NCBI GenBank assembly: GCA_030748495.1
Contig: JASMLX010000051.1
Location: 1-42,727, forward strand
Direction of reading: 5' to 3'
Length of the DNA stretch: 42,727 nt
Origin: Candidatus Poribacteria bacterium
GTDB taxonomy: Bacteria; Poribacteria; WGA-4E; UBA9662
The position numbers were made by a program, and so were the translations under genes. Positions 1 through 8,854 of the stretch are shown here, piece after piece (the stretch's first letter is position 1; every line of letters begins with the position of its first letter). The notes under the pieces are model-generated. The model searched no databases, was not told the DNA's origin, and saw only the letters and a program-made list of their open reading frames with translations.

Positions 1-1548
1 CCACGTTCAATGAAGGCTGCGAACACATCTTTCTTAAACGGCTCATAGTAGACCTTAAGAAACTTTCTGAGATCAGGTGTCTGGTACTTGCTCTCCATAT
101 ATGGCGGATTTACCACTACCGCGTCGTACTGCGCTGCCAGCATCTCGGCCTGCTGCACCAGCGGCCCCAAACGCTTGAGCGCATCCGACACAAAGAGGTC
201 CGGGCTGCTCGCCGCGCTCAGCTGCTTCAGCGCCGGTAGCTTCGCCGCTAGCCCCTTCGGTATCTGAATCAGCGAGCCAAAGGTGGTGGCGTGTTCAAAG
301 AGCAGCTTCAGCTCCATGAGGTAGCTGGGTTGCAGCCCGTAGTCGGCAAGCCTCCCCCCCCTGGGCCAGTCGCTCGGCATCAAACCCCGCACTATCCACC
401 AGCGCCATCACGTTGAGCTTTACGCCCCGCTCAAACAGTCGCCGGTCATCGGCCCGGCCCTTCATCATTAGCGCGAAGCCGGTTAGCTGTGCCGCCCGTC
501 CATCGATGTCGAGGCCGAATAGGTTCTTCTCCAGGATCAGCTGCGGGACGTCTCTTTGTCTATAGCCGCGCTCCAGATAGATGGCCTTGAACAGCTCATA
601 AGCCTCCACCAAGATGTGGCCGGAGCCACTGGCCGGGTCGATCAGGGTCAGAGCCTCGGGGTCGAGGCTCGTTGGTGTGATGCCTGCCAGCTGCGCCTTG
701 ACCTCCTCGGTCTGCTCAGCCGGCTCGATGTAGTACTCCATCTGCGTCTTGAGCGGGGAGTGGGGATAGGTGGCCAGCCACTGTGCCCCTAGAGAGTTCT
801 GCACCATGTACTTAACGATCCAGTTGGGCGTGAACAGCTGGGTGGCGGCCGGAATGTCTTCCGACTTGACCACCTTGCCGATGACCTGGTCCTTCTTGTC
901 CGAGATGTAGAACTGGTAGAGCCAGCCGATAATCTCGATGTCTTGCCACAGCTCTTCCTCGATGGACTCGACCAACTGGCGGATGAGCGAGTCGGTATGC
1001 AGCAGATTGGCCGGCAGGAGCAGCTCGTCAGCCCCGCCAATGGGTTCGAAGAGGAAAGGCATGGCTTGGTGCAGGGCGTTGCACTGGGCCAGGAGAAGGA
1101 GCCGGTAGAGCTCCTCGTCCTGGGTGCCGTCGAGTTTGAGCTCGATGGCCTTGGCGCGGTCAAGCCCGGGCAGGTCGACATCGGCAGCGCGGTCAAGAAT
1201 TTCGGGGTGCGGCAGGCCTTCGGGGTGGCTTAACACCCGGTAGCCGTGGTCAAGGTAGCCGTGTAGCTCCATGTAGCGGATGGCGACAAAGCGGTTAAAC
1301 CAGGTATAGGCTATCGACTCCATTGCCTGCTCAAAGCCTTGATCCTGAACACGTTTAACCAGCTTGTTGCGAGATTCAGCTATGGTTCTGGAAAAGGGCT
1401 GATTACCTACTATCAGCACGTCACCCTGGACCTGTGCTTCAGCAATCGAGGTAGCGGTAATACCCAGTTGAGCGACCTGCCCACTGACGGCGGCGATAAA
1501 ATTCTTTCTGGCCTCGGGGGCGTATGTTTTCAGTGGCGAGGTGTTCAT
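1..1548 (-). CDS. pglX: PglX, BREX adenine-specific DNA methyltransferase; frameshifted at a G8 tract and cut by the window edge
   Basis: PglX is the N6-adenine methyltransferase of BREX, which marks host DNA and is needed for exclusion of phage. The first 396 codons (start 1548) include the SAM-binding motif DPASGSG at residues 304-310. At 354-361 (plus strand) a run of eight C, read as eight G, shifts the frame and the ORF stops at 295 after a nonsense tail. Reading through with seven G gives an open frame from 353 to base 1. That frame carries the catalytic motif NPPY (about 95-106) inside VVVNPPYMESKY, so the downstream half is still coding. ATG 1548 is preceded by GAGGAG six bases upstream, overlapping the brxC stop. 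It is last in the visible brxABC-pglX order and continues outside the window. The break may be phase variation, a fixed mutation or a sequencing error. Confidence 0.9.
354..361 (-). repeat. Homopolymeric G8 tract inside pglX
   Basis: This is a run of eight G on the coding strand, right after the codon for Gln396. Eight G throws the gene out of frame. Seven (or ten) would join the two halves of PglX. Poly-G slippage in pglX is the known basis of phase variation in the Streptomyces coelicolor Pgl system, so a switch is plausible here. Homopolymer miscalling is the main alternative. Confidence 0.75.
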
Positions 1549-1558
1549 AGAATACTCC

Positions 1559-4500
1559 TCACTTCAGTTGCACCCGTTCATCGGCGTCGATGGCTGCCTC
1601 AAGGACCTCGCGCAGCTTCGTCAAAAAGATTTCAACGTCTTGTGGAGTCTCGATGAAGATGCCCGGGCACAGTTTCTTAGCCTCAACCACACGGCGTTTT
1701 TTCACAATGGACGGCTTGAGGGCATCGGGCTCGGGTGGAGGCGGTATCTGGGCCTTCTCGATGGCGCTCAACGCCCGGTCAAAGGCCACTTCAGCAGTCT
1801 GCTGAGCCTGAGCGATGTGGGCAATGCTAGTAGCCTGGTTGGCTGTGCCCAGCAGCTTGTTCAACTCAGCTGTCGCCATGTTGCGCAGTTCCCCGTCCGC
1901 TGATACCCTGTCCAATTCTGCAGTGATGCCATCGAGATGCCTTTGAATCCCAGCCACCGCCGGACCGCGTACCCCGGACACCAATTGGTCATTGGCAGTC
2001 CTCGCGGTGTAGGTGAGATCCGCAATCTCGCGCAGTAAGTTGTAGGGCCGAGAGGCTGAGCAGATTTCCTCCATCCGAGCCAAGGCTGGTCCACCTTGCG
2101 GATCAGCTTCTAGCTGGAGTCTGTTGGGCGACAACTTATCAACCGCCTCACGCAATTGCTCCCAGCTCTGCTTCTGGTTGGTATAGAAATCCTGCAGATC
2201 CTGAATATACTCGGCCAAATCCAGCAGGTCAGCCTTATCTTCTACGAAACATTCTAAGAAAGTTCGTGATTCCGTCTCGGCCACATATTGGCTAAGAATC
2301 GTCAACCCGGAATCGATTTCGGCTTTACCCGGATATTGGCCGGTATCGGCCAGTGGGGCGTAGCCTAGCAGGTCGTTGTTCCAGTTAGATAGTTTTTTCT
2401 GGAGCAAGTCGAATAGTGCATCTTCAGCATTGGGGCCTGTCTGGGCGAACAGTTCTTTAGCCAGGGCTATTGCTTTCTTTATCAGATCTGGACCAGCCGA
2501 CTGGTGTTGAGTAAGAATTACCCTCCGCTGCTTACTGCTGGAGGTTAAGTGATCGTAGGCGTTATCGAGCGCGATCGGGGCCTTAGTATTACTATCCAGC
2601 AGGTTGATCTCTTTTAGCACAGCCAACCGTGCCACCAGCAACACCAGCTCCAGTTCCGGCCAACCGTAGGGGCGTCCGCCGTAGCGTTTGTCAATCAGCT
2701 GGTGCAACACAATTGGCTGATTGGATTGAACCGATAGTTGAACATGTTGGCGCAAGTCATTCAGCGCCTCCGGATTGGATTCCGGAGTGTCCAACTCCAG
2801 GCTGACTTGCTCCAGGTCATTGGCTCGCAGAATGCTTTGGATCTCCTGTTTCGGGTTGAGGTGCAGGGTGTGGATGAAGCCCATCTTGGGATAAGCGTTT
2901 TTAATCAGAGACTCCAAAGCCTGACCGAGTGCCTGCTGCAAATCACTGCTGTCGACCTCCACCTTGTTTCCACTGGCAAAGTAGTCGGCACTGCTCAGCA
3001 GAGTCCTCAAGTGGTGGAGAATCCTGCTGCGGCGCGTTCGGTTCTCTTCACTGCGGTCACGAAGGATGCGTTTAGTAGTGTCCGGTAGCGCCCCGGTGTT
3101 TTTGGTTTTGACATAGATTTCGGTCTGCAGGTAGGTGCGAAGCTCGTGCCCCAGGCTATTATCGTCGGGCAAACGGATTAGCACCCGGCCCTGTTCCAGG
3201 CTGGTATGCATCATGCAGCGGGCATCATCAGTATAATCGCTGTAACTGTCACCTAATGGGCTGAAGAAAGCCACTTCCAGATTGCCCTCGGATTGCTGAC
3301 CGACCGGATAATCGTCACACAGACGGTTAAAGCTAAAGTCTCGGTTAGTCAGGCTATAGGTGTGTTTTCGTTGATCACCCAAAATGTCCTCGAACAGGAT
3401 TTTGCCCAACTCTTGCTCCTCAGAACCGGAGGGCACCACGGCATTTTTTATCTCTCGTCCAATGTCCCGCTCTTCATTAGTCAGGAAGAAATAAAGGTCG
3501 CCGTTACGAGCGATCAGGGTTTCGTTTTCCAGCCGGGCCAGAGAGTCTTCGATGACTTGACGCAAGGCCAATTTATCGGTGTCGATCTCTTCAATACATA
3601 GCGTCACCAGGTTATCCACGTTGCCCGGCAATTCATCCACATACCGAATTAAAAACAACACCCTAAGCAGCGTAGAATCAAAGGGTTGCAGGGCGTGATT
3701 CTGGCTGGCCTGCTCGATAGTGCGTTTAACTGCCGTATCCAGAAATCCCTCCACCGAATTATAGAAACGATGGAAGGGGACTAGAGCACCGATCTGCATG
3801 GCGCTGAGCTGATTGGCTGCGCTCTGGAAGGCGTCGAGGATAGATCTTTCACCCTGAGAAAGGTGAAGCCCGGTCGCACCAGCCTTGCGGATGGACTCGA
3901 AGACTTTCTGCACCAGAACAAACTGATAGGCGGCGAAGGGGTAGCAGGTGGTGAAGTCCTGTTGATCCTGGTAGGTCTTGAAGGTCATGCCAGCATTGAC
4001 AAAAGAGAGTTGGTTTTTCAGGATGTCGTGTTTGCCGCTATAGGCTAACTCCAGCGGGTTAGTTGCTATCGGCTTCTTGTCCAGCAACCTGCGCTTGATG
4101 ACCTCGTCCACGTTAGCACTGGATAACGAGAGCCGTGTCTTGAAGCGACCTTGAATTTTGGAGAAGTCTTGCTGCTTGGAGCTCTTTAAATCGCCCAGTA
4201 CAGCATCCAGATCTTCTTGTGAGGTAACCACCACCCAGGCACGCCCCTGGCAAACCGTTCCCAGCTGCTCGGTGATGGTCTGCAGGTTGAGCATCAGGTG
4301 GGTATCGTTGCCGATGAACTGCCCCACCTCATCCACCAGGAACATAATTCGATGTCCTTTGCCCTGCTGGTCCAGGTATTGCTTAACCCAGTGGGCCAAG
4401 TTCTCCACCGTCAGGCTGAAGTGCTCAGCCCCACCATCTACCCATTTCTCCAACGAGGTTTCGCTCTGCCCAATCACTTCATTAAGCGCGGTCACCACCT

Positions 4501-5131
4501 GGTCTCGATGAAACTCCCAGGCGTCGCGTTCCTCCAACCAAGACAGGCTAGACTCACGCAGAAAGGCTTGATGGAAATCTTCCAGTTTCCCCTTCTGGTC
4601 CAGAAAACGTTCCATGTGAGCCAGGTGGGGGTAATCACTGCTGTAGCCTTGCTTTTCGTTGAGGACTTTCAGGAAGACCTGAAGTAGGGCATCGCGACCG
4701 GAGCTGTGATCGGCTTTGCTATCGATGTTGAACAGAACGGTATCAGTGGGAATGCCCACGGCTTTTTTTAGGTCAGCGAACAACATGGCGTCGCTGAATT
4801 TATCGGCGAAAAAGTCGATGGCCTTTCGTTCTTGCCCGTTGAGCAGGTGTTGATTGTTTTCCAACAGGTAAGATAGCACTTTGATAAAGTGGGACTTACC
4901 ACAACCGAAGAAGCCAGAAATCCAGACCCCGTTCCTACCCTCGGCATTAGCGTCGGACTCCACCGTGGACAGCAACACCTCTACCAGATCCCCCATGTGT
5001 CGGGTCAACTCCCGGGTAACAACGAACTCCTCCAGTTCCTGCCAGACTGAAGCCGCGTCCAGTTGGTCGGCCTTGACCACCCCGTTGATGTTGCGATCGA
5101 TTCTGCGTGCAAATAGGTCGGAAATTTTCAT
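1559..5131 (-). CDS. brxC: BrxC, BREX P-loop ATPase (PglY-like)
   Basis: This large P-loop NTPase of the BREX phage-exclusion system has 1190 residues, the normal size for BrxC (about 1200). The opening MKISDLFARRIDRNINGVVKA is typical of the family. Walker A is GFFGCGKS at residues 73-80. A Walker B-like strand, IMFLVDE, lies at about 262-268 and is followed by a QFIG segment. The rest is alpha-rich without signal peptide or membrane segments, so it is cytoplasmic. ATG 5131 is preceded by GAGGGG at good spacing. The gene lies 11 bases after brxB, and its stop codon overlaps the ribosome-binding site of pglX, so the block is tightly coupled. The reading frame is intact over its whole length. 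Confidence 0.95.
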   Translation of the reverse strand: MKISDLFARRIDRNINGVVKADQLDAASVWQELEEFVVTRELTRHMGDLVEVLLSTVESDANAEGRNGVWISGFFGCGKSHFIKVLSYLLENNQHLLNGQERKAIDFFADKFSDAMLFADLKKAVGIPTDTVLFNIDSKADHSSGRDALLQVFLKVLNEKQGYSSDYPHLAHMERFLDQKGKLEDFHQAFLRESSLSWLEERDAWEFHRDQVVTALNEVIGQSETSLEKWVDGGAEHFSLTVENLAHWVKQYLDQQGKGHRIMFLVDEVGQFIGNDTHLMLNLQTITEQLGTVCQGRAWVVVTSQEDLDAVLGDLKSSKQQDFSKIQGRFKTRLSLSSANVDEVIKRRLLDKKPIATNPLELAYSGKHDILKNQLSFVNAGMTFKTYQDQQDFTTCYPFAAYQFVLVQKVFESIRKAGATGLHLSQGERSILDAFQSAANQLSAMQIGALVPFHRFYNSVEGFLDTAVKRTIEQASQNHALQPFDSTLLRVLFLIRYVDELPGNVDNLVTLCIEEIDTDKLALRQVIEDSLARLENETLIARNGDLYFFLTNEERDIGREIKNAVVPSGSEEQELGKILFEDILGDQRKHTYSLTNRDFSFNRLCDDYPVGQQSEGNLEVAFFSPLGDSYSDYTDDARCMMHTSLEQGRVLIRLPDDNSLGHELRTYLQTEIYVKTKNTGALPDTTKRILRDRSEENRTRRSRILHHLRTLLSSADYFASGNKVEVDSSDLQQALGQALESLIKNAYPKMGFIHTLHLNPKQEIQSILRANDLEQVSLELDTPESNPEALNDLRQHVQLSVQSNQPIVLHQLIDKRYGGRPYGWPELELVLLVARLAVLKEINLLDSNTKAPIALDNAYDHLTSSSKQRRVILTQHQSAGPDLIKKAIALAKELFAQTGPNAEDALFDLLQKKLSNWNNDLLGYAPLADTGQYPGKAEIDSGLTILSQYVAETESRTFLECFVEDKADLLDLAEYIQDLQDFYTNQKQSWEQLREAVDKLSPNRLQLEADPQGGPALARMEEICSASRPYNLLREIADLTYTARTANDQLVSGVRGPAVAGIQRHLDGITAELDRVSADGELRNMATAELNKLLGTANQATSIAHIAQAQQTAEVAFDRALSAIEKAQIPPPPEPDALKPSIVKKRRVVEAKKLCPGIFIETPQDVEIFLTKLREVLEAAIDADERVQLK

Positions 5132-5142
5132 GTCTCTGCCCC

Positions 5143-5739
5143 TCAGGAAACCAAAGTAAAGGCTCGATAATAGGGTTTTTGACCCGGCTGGGATGAGCCG
5201 GCCTCCAACTGCCCGAAAAGTCGGAGGGTGGTCCCATCAAAAATGCCCGGATAGAATATCACCACTGGCGTCTGCTCCATAATAGTATGCAGACAGTTAA
5301 GCAGACCGTGGATGCGCAGCATAGGCCACAGACTACCGACCCCGGAAAGTATCAGCAGATCCAGATCTGCAGGTTGATATTCACTGGCGATGAAGTCTCG
5401 GATCCTTTCGGCCGACATTGGGCCCTTAAGGGCTTTTAGCATAGCCGTTTCTCCTTTGGACTGCTGCATCTCCAGGGCTCTTTTCAATAACCCTCTTTTT
5501 TCCAGATAAGCGAGTGCCACCTCGAACAGGTTTAGCTCTGAGACTCTCAGTTGGCTATGGTGAGTGGAGAACCGGCTCATCATCATCTGGATATGCTCTC
5601 TCACTCTTAACTCTTCTTCCGCTGGGTAGTCAAAAATATAACAGGCGATCTCGTTACCAATTCCCTGGCTGGATAAAAAGGCCGGGTCAGTCACCCGTTC
5701 CAGGATTCGGTTCAGGCGGTCTGTCAAATCCATATTCAC
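5143..5739 (-). CDS. brxB: BrxB (DUF1788 family BREX protein)
   Basis: A 198-residue protein matching BrxB (DUF1788) in size, position and sequence character. The N-terminus pairs LTDRLNRILERV with the segment IGNEIACYIFDYP, and the C-terminal half has the hydrophobic strand segments LLILSGVGSLWPMLRIHGLL and PVVIFYPGIFDG that recur in the family. The biochemical role is not settled; BrxB is a core component needed for BREX defence in the E. coli and Bacillus systems. The start overlaps the end of brxA by four bases (ATGA), so translation is probably coupled. No signal or membrane segments are seen. Confidence 0.93.
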   Translation of the reverse strand: MNMDLTDRLNRILERVTDPAFLSSQGIGNEIACYIFDYPAEEELRVREHIQMMMSRFSTHHSQLRVSELNLFEVALAYLEKRGLLKRALEMQQSKGETAMLKALKGPMSAERIRDFIASEYQPADLDLLILSGVGSLWPMLRIHGLLNCLHTIMEQTPVVIFYPGIFDGTTLRLFGQLEAGSSQPGQKPYYRAFTLVS

Positions 5740-6326
5740 TCCATCACCTGCAGACAGCGAAGAACGTAGTCTTCACCCTGATGGCGTAGGATGTTAGCTA
5801 ATTCCTCATCCAGGAAAACATTCTGTAACACTAGACTTCGAGTATCTTTCAGGTAGCCGGCTTGGGCTAGCATGGAGAAGACGGCTGAACGGAGCCGGTT
5901 CAAAGTGCTTTGACTCCAATCAGGCATTTCAGCATCCCGTGCCCGGCAACCGGCGATGTAATCGTTCCACAAGCGGTGTTCTAGTTTAGGGGCGAAGAGT
6001 GCCTTCTGCTCGCGTAGGGTCAGGTCCATGAAATCACCCAGCAGGCGGCTGTTTTTTATTGCCCCCGCCAGAACGGCCTGAGTAGCAGCAACAGTTTCGT
6101 CCTGGTGAACTATTCGCCATAGGTCTGGACCAAAAGGTTCCAGCCGAGCTCGAAGTAACCCTGAAATTCTCCTGATAGATTCTGGGCTTCCCATCTGGAG
6201 CACATTTTGTTCTAGCGTGGCCTGCTTCCACTCTAGCTGGCTCACTCCCTTCAGCAGCAAGCCGGCAATAATTCGGCCTTCACGAAGTCGTAGGGAAGCG
6301 CTGGTGATAGTGGCGGTGTAGGTCAA
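5736..6326 (-). CDS. brxA: BrxA (DUF1819 family BREX protein)
   Basis: A 196-residue BrxA/DUF1819 protein, the usual first gene of a BREX operon; family members adopt an alpha-helical fold and bind DNA. I place the start at TTG 6326, giving MTYTATITSASLRLREGR, because an AGGAG sits eight bases upstream and this matches the usual family N-terminus (…YTTEITSAGL…). An upstream TTG at 6353 would add nine residues without a ribosome-binding site. It overlaps brxB by four bases. Ninety bases separate it from the upstream 118-residue gene, with no clear terminator, so read-through from upstream is possible. Confidence 0.92.
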   Translation of the reverse strand: MTYTATITSASLRLREGRIIAGLLLKGVSQLEWKQATLEQNVLQMGSPESIRRISGLLRARLEPFGPDLWRIVHQDETVAATQAVLAGAIKNSRLLGDFMDLTLREQKALFAPKLEHRLWNDYIAGCRARDAEMPDWSQSTLNRLRSAVFSMLAQAGYLKDTRSLVLQNVFLDEELANILRHQGEDYVLRCLQVME

Positions 6327-6415
6327 GGGACCAACTCCTGAATGTAGCAGCAATGTTTCATCTGTTATTTCGCTTTGAGGGGTTATACCATACGGCGGTG
6401 TGGGTCAATCTCCGT

Positions 6416-6772
6416 CTATTCACCCCTTCGCTTCATGATTGGGGTCGGCTTAGTAAGTGGGGCGAACCCATAATAGTTAACTCCGTTGAACCCTTCATCA
6501 ACAGCCAAAATCAACCCACCGTCAATATTTAAAAGTGAAGGCAAGTCATCAATATTTATATCTTCTATATCTTCCAGGTTCTGATCCAGCAAATCTTGAA
6601 GACGCAGGCTAATATAGCCATACACACCAGCATTCCCGACCCAGGTAAAAAGCAGGGTTGGGTCGTCCTTGTTCTCTCCATCTTCTTCAGTGACAGCAGG
6701 AAGACCGCTAAAGGGGGAGTAAATATAAGCTGGTGGATTTTCATACCGTATACTGACGACAGGCATTGCCAT
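6416..6772 (-). CDS. Acidic 118-residue protein of unknown function upstream of BREX
   Basis: I do not recognise this protein. The start at 6772 (MAMPVVSIRYENPP) is chosen because AGAGGAG lies eight bases upstream; an upstream in-frame start at 6832 has no such site. The protein is strongly acidic (about 19 Asp/Glu against 7 Lys/Arg), with a cluster around residues 60-80 (LEDIEDINIDDLP), and has no signal or membrane segment. It lies between the VWA gene (119 bases) and brxA (89 bases) on the same strand, so it may be a BREX accessory gene or simply a neighbour. The possibility that it mimics DNA rests only on its charge. Confidence 0.7.
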   Translation of the reverse strand: MAMPVVSIRYENPPAYIYSPFSGLPAVTEEDGENKDDPTLLFTWVGNAGVYGYISLRLQDLLDQNLEDIEDINIDDLPSLLNIDGGLILAVDEGFNGVNYYGFAPLTKPTPIMKRRGE

Positions 6773-6891
6773 TTTACTTGCTCCTCTAAAGTCTGCGCTG
6801 GATTCTAAGAGATATTCATTAGCAGGTAGCATTAAATATTTATACTCGGTCTAAAAATTACTAGACCTACGGTTTGCGACGGTTAGTTGTC

Positions 6892-7494
6892 TTAAACTTC
6901 ATCCATATCCCTAGTGCGCATAGCTGAGATGCGCTGCGATTGCTGGGCAAATGCGTCTCTAACGCCTTCACTGGTGGCTTCAAATTGAACCACACGGTCA
7001 GGTGCAATAGATAATTCTTTTGCGGCTGCGAATGCATCCATATTGGCAGCTTGAAATTCAAAGGCCCAGTTATACTTCTCCGTTTGATGCTTGATCATCT
7101 CGGCCACTTTAGGTTTGGAATAGGTTTGGCTGGCGTTTTCATAACCATCAGTTAGAATTGAGACGATCACCTGCGACGGTCTTTTACTTTCTGGTGTGGC
7201 GGCCAATCTTTCCCCCACCGCATCAATAGTTTTGCCCACGGCATCCAGCAAAGCGGTTGAACCTCGAGGTACATAGGTGTCTTGATTCAACGGTTCCACT
7301 TGCTGAATATCAACCGCTTGATGGACAACTTGATATTCGTGATCAAATAAAATCAAACTCAGTTTGGCTTCGCCTGGCTGGCGTTGCTGGGCAGCCAGAA
7401 AAGTATTAAAACCACCAATGGCATCATCCAAGATGGATTGCATGGAACCGGAGCGATCGACAAGACTGATAATTTCGGTTAAATCTTCTTTCAT
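6892..7494 (-). CDS. VWA (MIDAS) domain protein
   Basis: A 200-residue cytoplasmic protein made almost entirely of one von Willebrand factor A domain. The metal-ion adhesion site is complete: DRSGSM at 13-18, the Thr of the GSTALLDA segment at residue 80, and TDGYEN at about 115-120. There is no signal peptide or membrane segment. VWA domains of this stand-alone type mediate metal-dependent protein contacts, often in stress or defence complexes. ATG 7494 has AGGAG seven bases upstream. It follows the ADP-ribosylglycohydrolase gene by 26 bases, so the two are very likely cotranscribed and functionally linked; a partner is not identifiable from sequence alone. Confidence 0.9.
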   Translation of the reverse strand: MKEDLTEIISLVDRSGSMQSILDDAIGGFNTFLAAQQRQPGEAKLSLILFDHEYQVVHQAVDIQQVEPLNQDTYVPRGSTALLDAVGKTIDAVGERLAATPESKRPSQVIVSILTDGYENASQTYSKPKVAEMIKHQTEKYNWAFEFQAANMDAFAAAKELSIAPDRVVQFEATSEGVRDAFAQQSQRISAMRTRDMDEV

Positions 7495-7520
7495 GGCTAA
7501 CTCCTATTTCTGATCGTTGA

Positions 7521-8450
7521 TTACTGGTTGGCCCGTCCAGCCTGATAAAGCTGATCAGCCAGAGTCTCCATCTGCGGTTTGAAAGCCAGCTGCTGTCTCC
7601 AGTGGGCGGGAATCCCGCTCTCACCATAATAAGCACCAGCCAGTTGACCGTAAATAGCACCAGTAGTGTCGGCGTCATCACCCAGATTGACAGCCATTAG
7701 TGTACCCTCTTCAAAAGAATCACTGTGTTCAAAAGCCCAGAGAGCAGCTTCCAGGGATTTAACCACATAACCGGAACCCACAATCTCAGGCGGTTGCTTA
7801 GTTTTAAAACTGCCCAATCTAACCTGTTCTATTTCTGCGGATAAGGAATCTTGCCGCCAATAATCAGCCAGATAGGTATCGGTAAGCAGGTCAGCTTTAT
7901 CCTGACCATCAATAGCAGCCACAATCAATGAGGCGTAGTAGCGGCAAGCATCAATGGCATTGGGAGCAGCGTGGGTGGTAATAGAGCTTTGGCCCGAGAA
8001 ATGGACAGCATCAGCCATGTTACAGGCGTAGAAAAGAGGGACCGGAGCCAAGCGCATCAGGGAACCATTACCAGCGGTAAATGGGTCGGTCGGAGCATTA
8101 GGTCGTCCAGATTGCTCAAAGGCGTGTAAAGCAGTGCGGATGGTGTTACCAATGTCAAAGCAGAAGTCTTTGCAACTAAAATAACCGTCACGGTACCAAC
8201 GGCAGTAACGGGTCAACTGGTCAACTAAATTTAAGCCCTGGCATTCGATTAAGCTTTCAGCTAGGCAAAGAGCCATCGAGGTGTCATCAGTCCACTGACC
8301 GGGTTCTAGTTGAAACACACCGCCACCGTTCATGTCGGTGACCGGTTCAAATGTGCCGGGTGCCTGAAACTCTACCGTGGTGCCGACCGCATCACCAGCG
8401 GCCAGACCAAGAATAGATCCTCGATATCGTTGAATAGTGGGGATTGACAT
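7521..8450 (-). CDS. ADP-ribosylglycohydrolase (DraG/ARH family)
   Basis: A 309-residue member of the ARH/DraG family, which removes ADP-ribose from proteins, nucleic acids or small molecules using two metal ions. The metal-binding residues are present: GLAAGDAVG near the N-terminus, WTDDT at 53-57, AGNGSLMR at about 126-133 and NLGDDADTTGA at 255-265. Length and motif order fit the family. There is no signal peptide, so it acts in the cytoplasm. It is first of a run of seven minus-strand genes leading into BREX and is paired with a VWA gene 26 bases downstream. The substrate cannot be told from sequence; reversal of a defensive or phage-borne ADP-ribosylation is one possibility. Confidence 0.92.
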   Translation of the reverse strand: MSIPTIQRYRGSILGLAAGDAVGTTVEFQAPGTFEPVTDMNGGGVFQLEPGQWTDDTSMALCLAESLIECQGLNLVDQLTRYCRWYRDGYFSCKDFCFDIGNTIRTALHAFEQSGRPNAPTDPFTAGNGSLMRLAPVPLFYACNMADAVHFSGQSSITTHAAPNAIDACRYYASLIVAAIDGQDKADLLTDTYLADYWRQDSLSAEIEQVRLGSFKTKQPPEIVGSGYVVKSLEAALWAFEHSDSFEEGTLMAVNLGDDADTTGAIYGQLAGAYYGESGIPAHWRQQLAFKPQMETLADQLYQAGRANQ

Positions 8451-8854
8451 TCAGCATACCTATTTTGGAATGCGTATTGTAGCATATGGTTGGATATTCG
8501 CTAGTCTACCTGGTCTCTTTACGATCTTCAGAAGAAAAATCATCTACAATGGAAGCTACTTTTTAAGTATAATGAAAATTGCGAACCAACTTAGAAAAAC
8601 CGAGTGGATAAGGTTAATTCGGGCTTGATCGGATGGGTTTTTACTTACAAAAAGGCATTAACCTCAGCGATTGAGATAGCATACCCTGTGAAAGCTGAGT
8701 AATAAATATTGATACTAAGCCCTCATGGAAGACGGAATATACTGCCAAGTGTGAATATAGTTAAAAGCAACCTGCACGGGGGACATTGCCCCTGCGGGGT
8801 TATCAGACGGGTATCAGCTGCCCTTAGCGGGTGCCCTTTTTCTGTGCGCTACTA
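8451..8854. other. Intergenic region upstream of the ADP-ribosylglycohydrolase gene
   Basis: About 400 bases without a supported gene. The left part should hold the promoter of the minus-strand ARH gene, but I see only a TACAAT-like -10 without a convincing -35. The right part (8776-8845) is a G/C-run segment able to form several short hairpins (see separate entry). No coding remnant was recognised. Confidence 0.5.
8776..8845. other. Cluster of short hairpins next to the IS5-type element
   Basis: The segment alternates GGG and CCC runs: GCAC-GGGG…CCCC-TGC, CCCC-TGC-GGGG and a GGG-TG-CCC turn followed by five T. It may be the end of another decayed mobile element, a terminator or a structured RNA. 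Nothing in the sequence decides among these. Confidence 0.3.

Noticed and set aside
4158..4687. Long plus-strand open frames opposite brxC
   Set aside because: They lie wholly inside the intact, well-recognised brxC gene, overlap one another and show no domain or start signal.
6848..6867. 6-bp inverted repeat GGTCTA/TAGACC between the VWA gene and the acidic-protein gene
   Set aside because: The stem is short and AT-rich with no T run, so it is not convincing as a terminator or operator.
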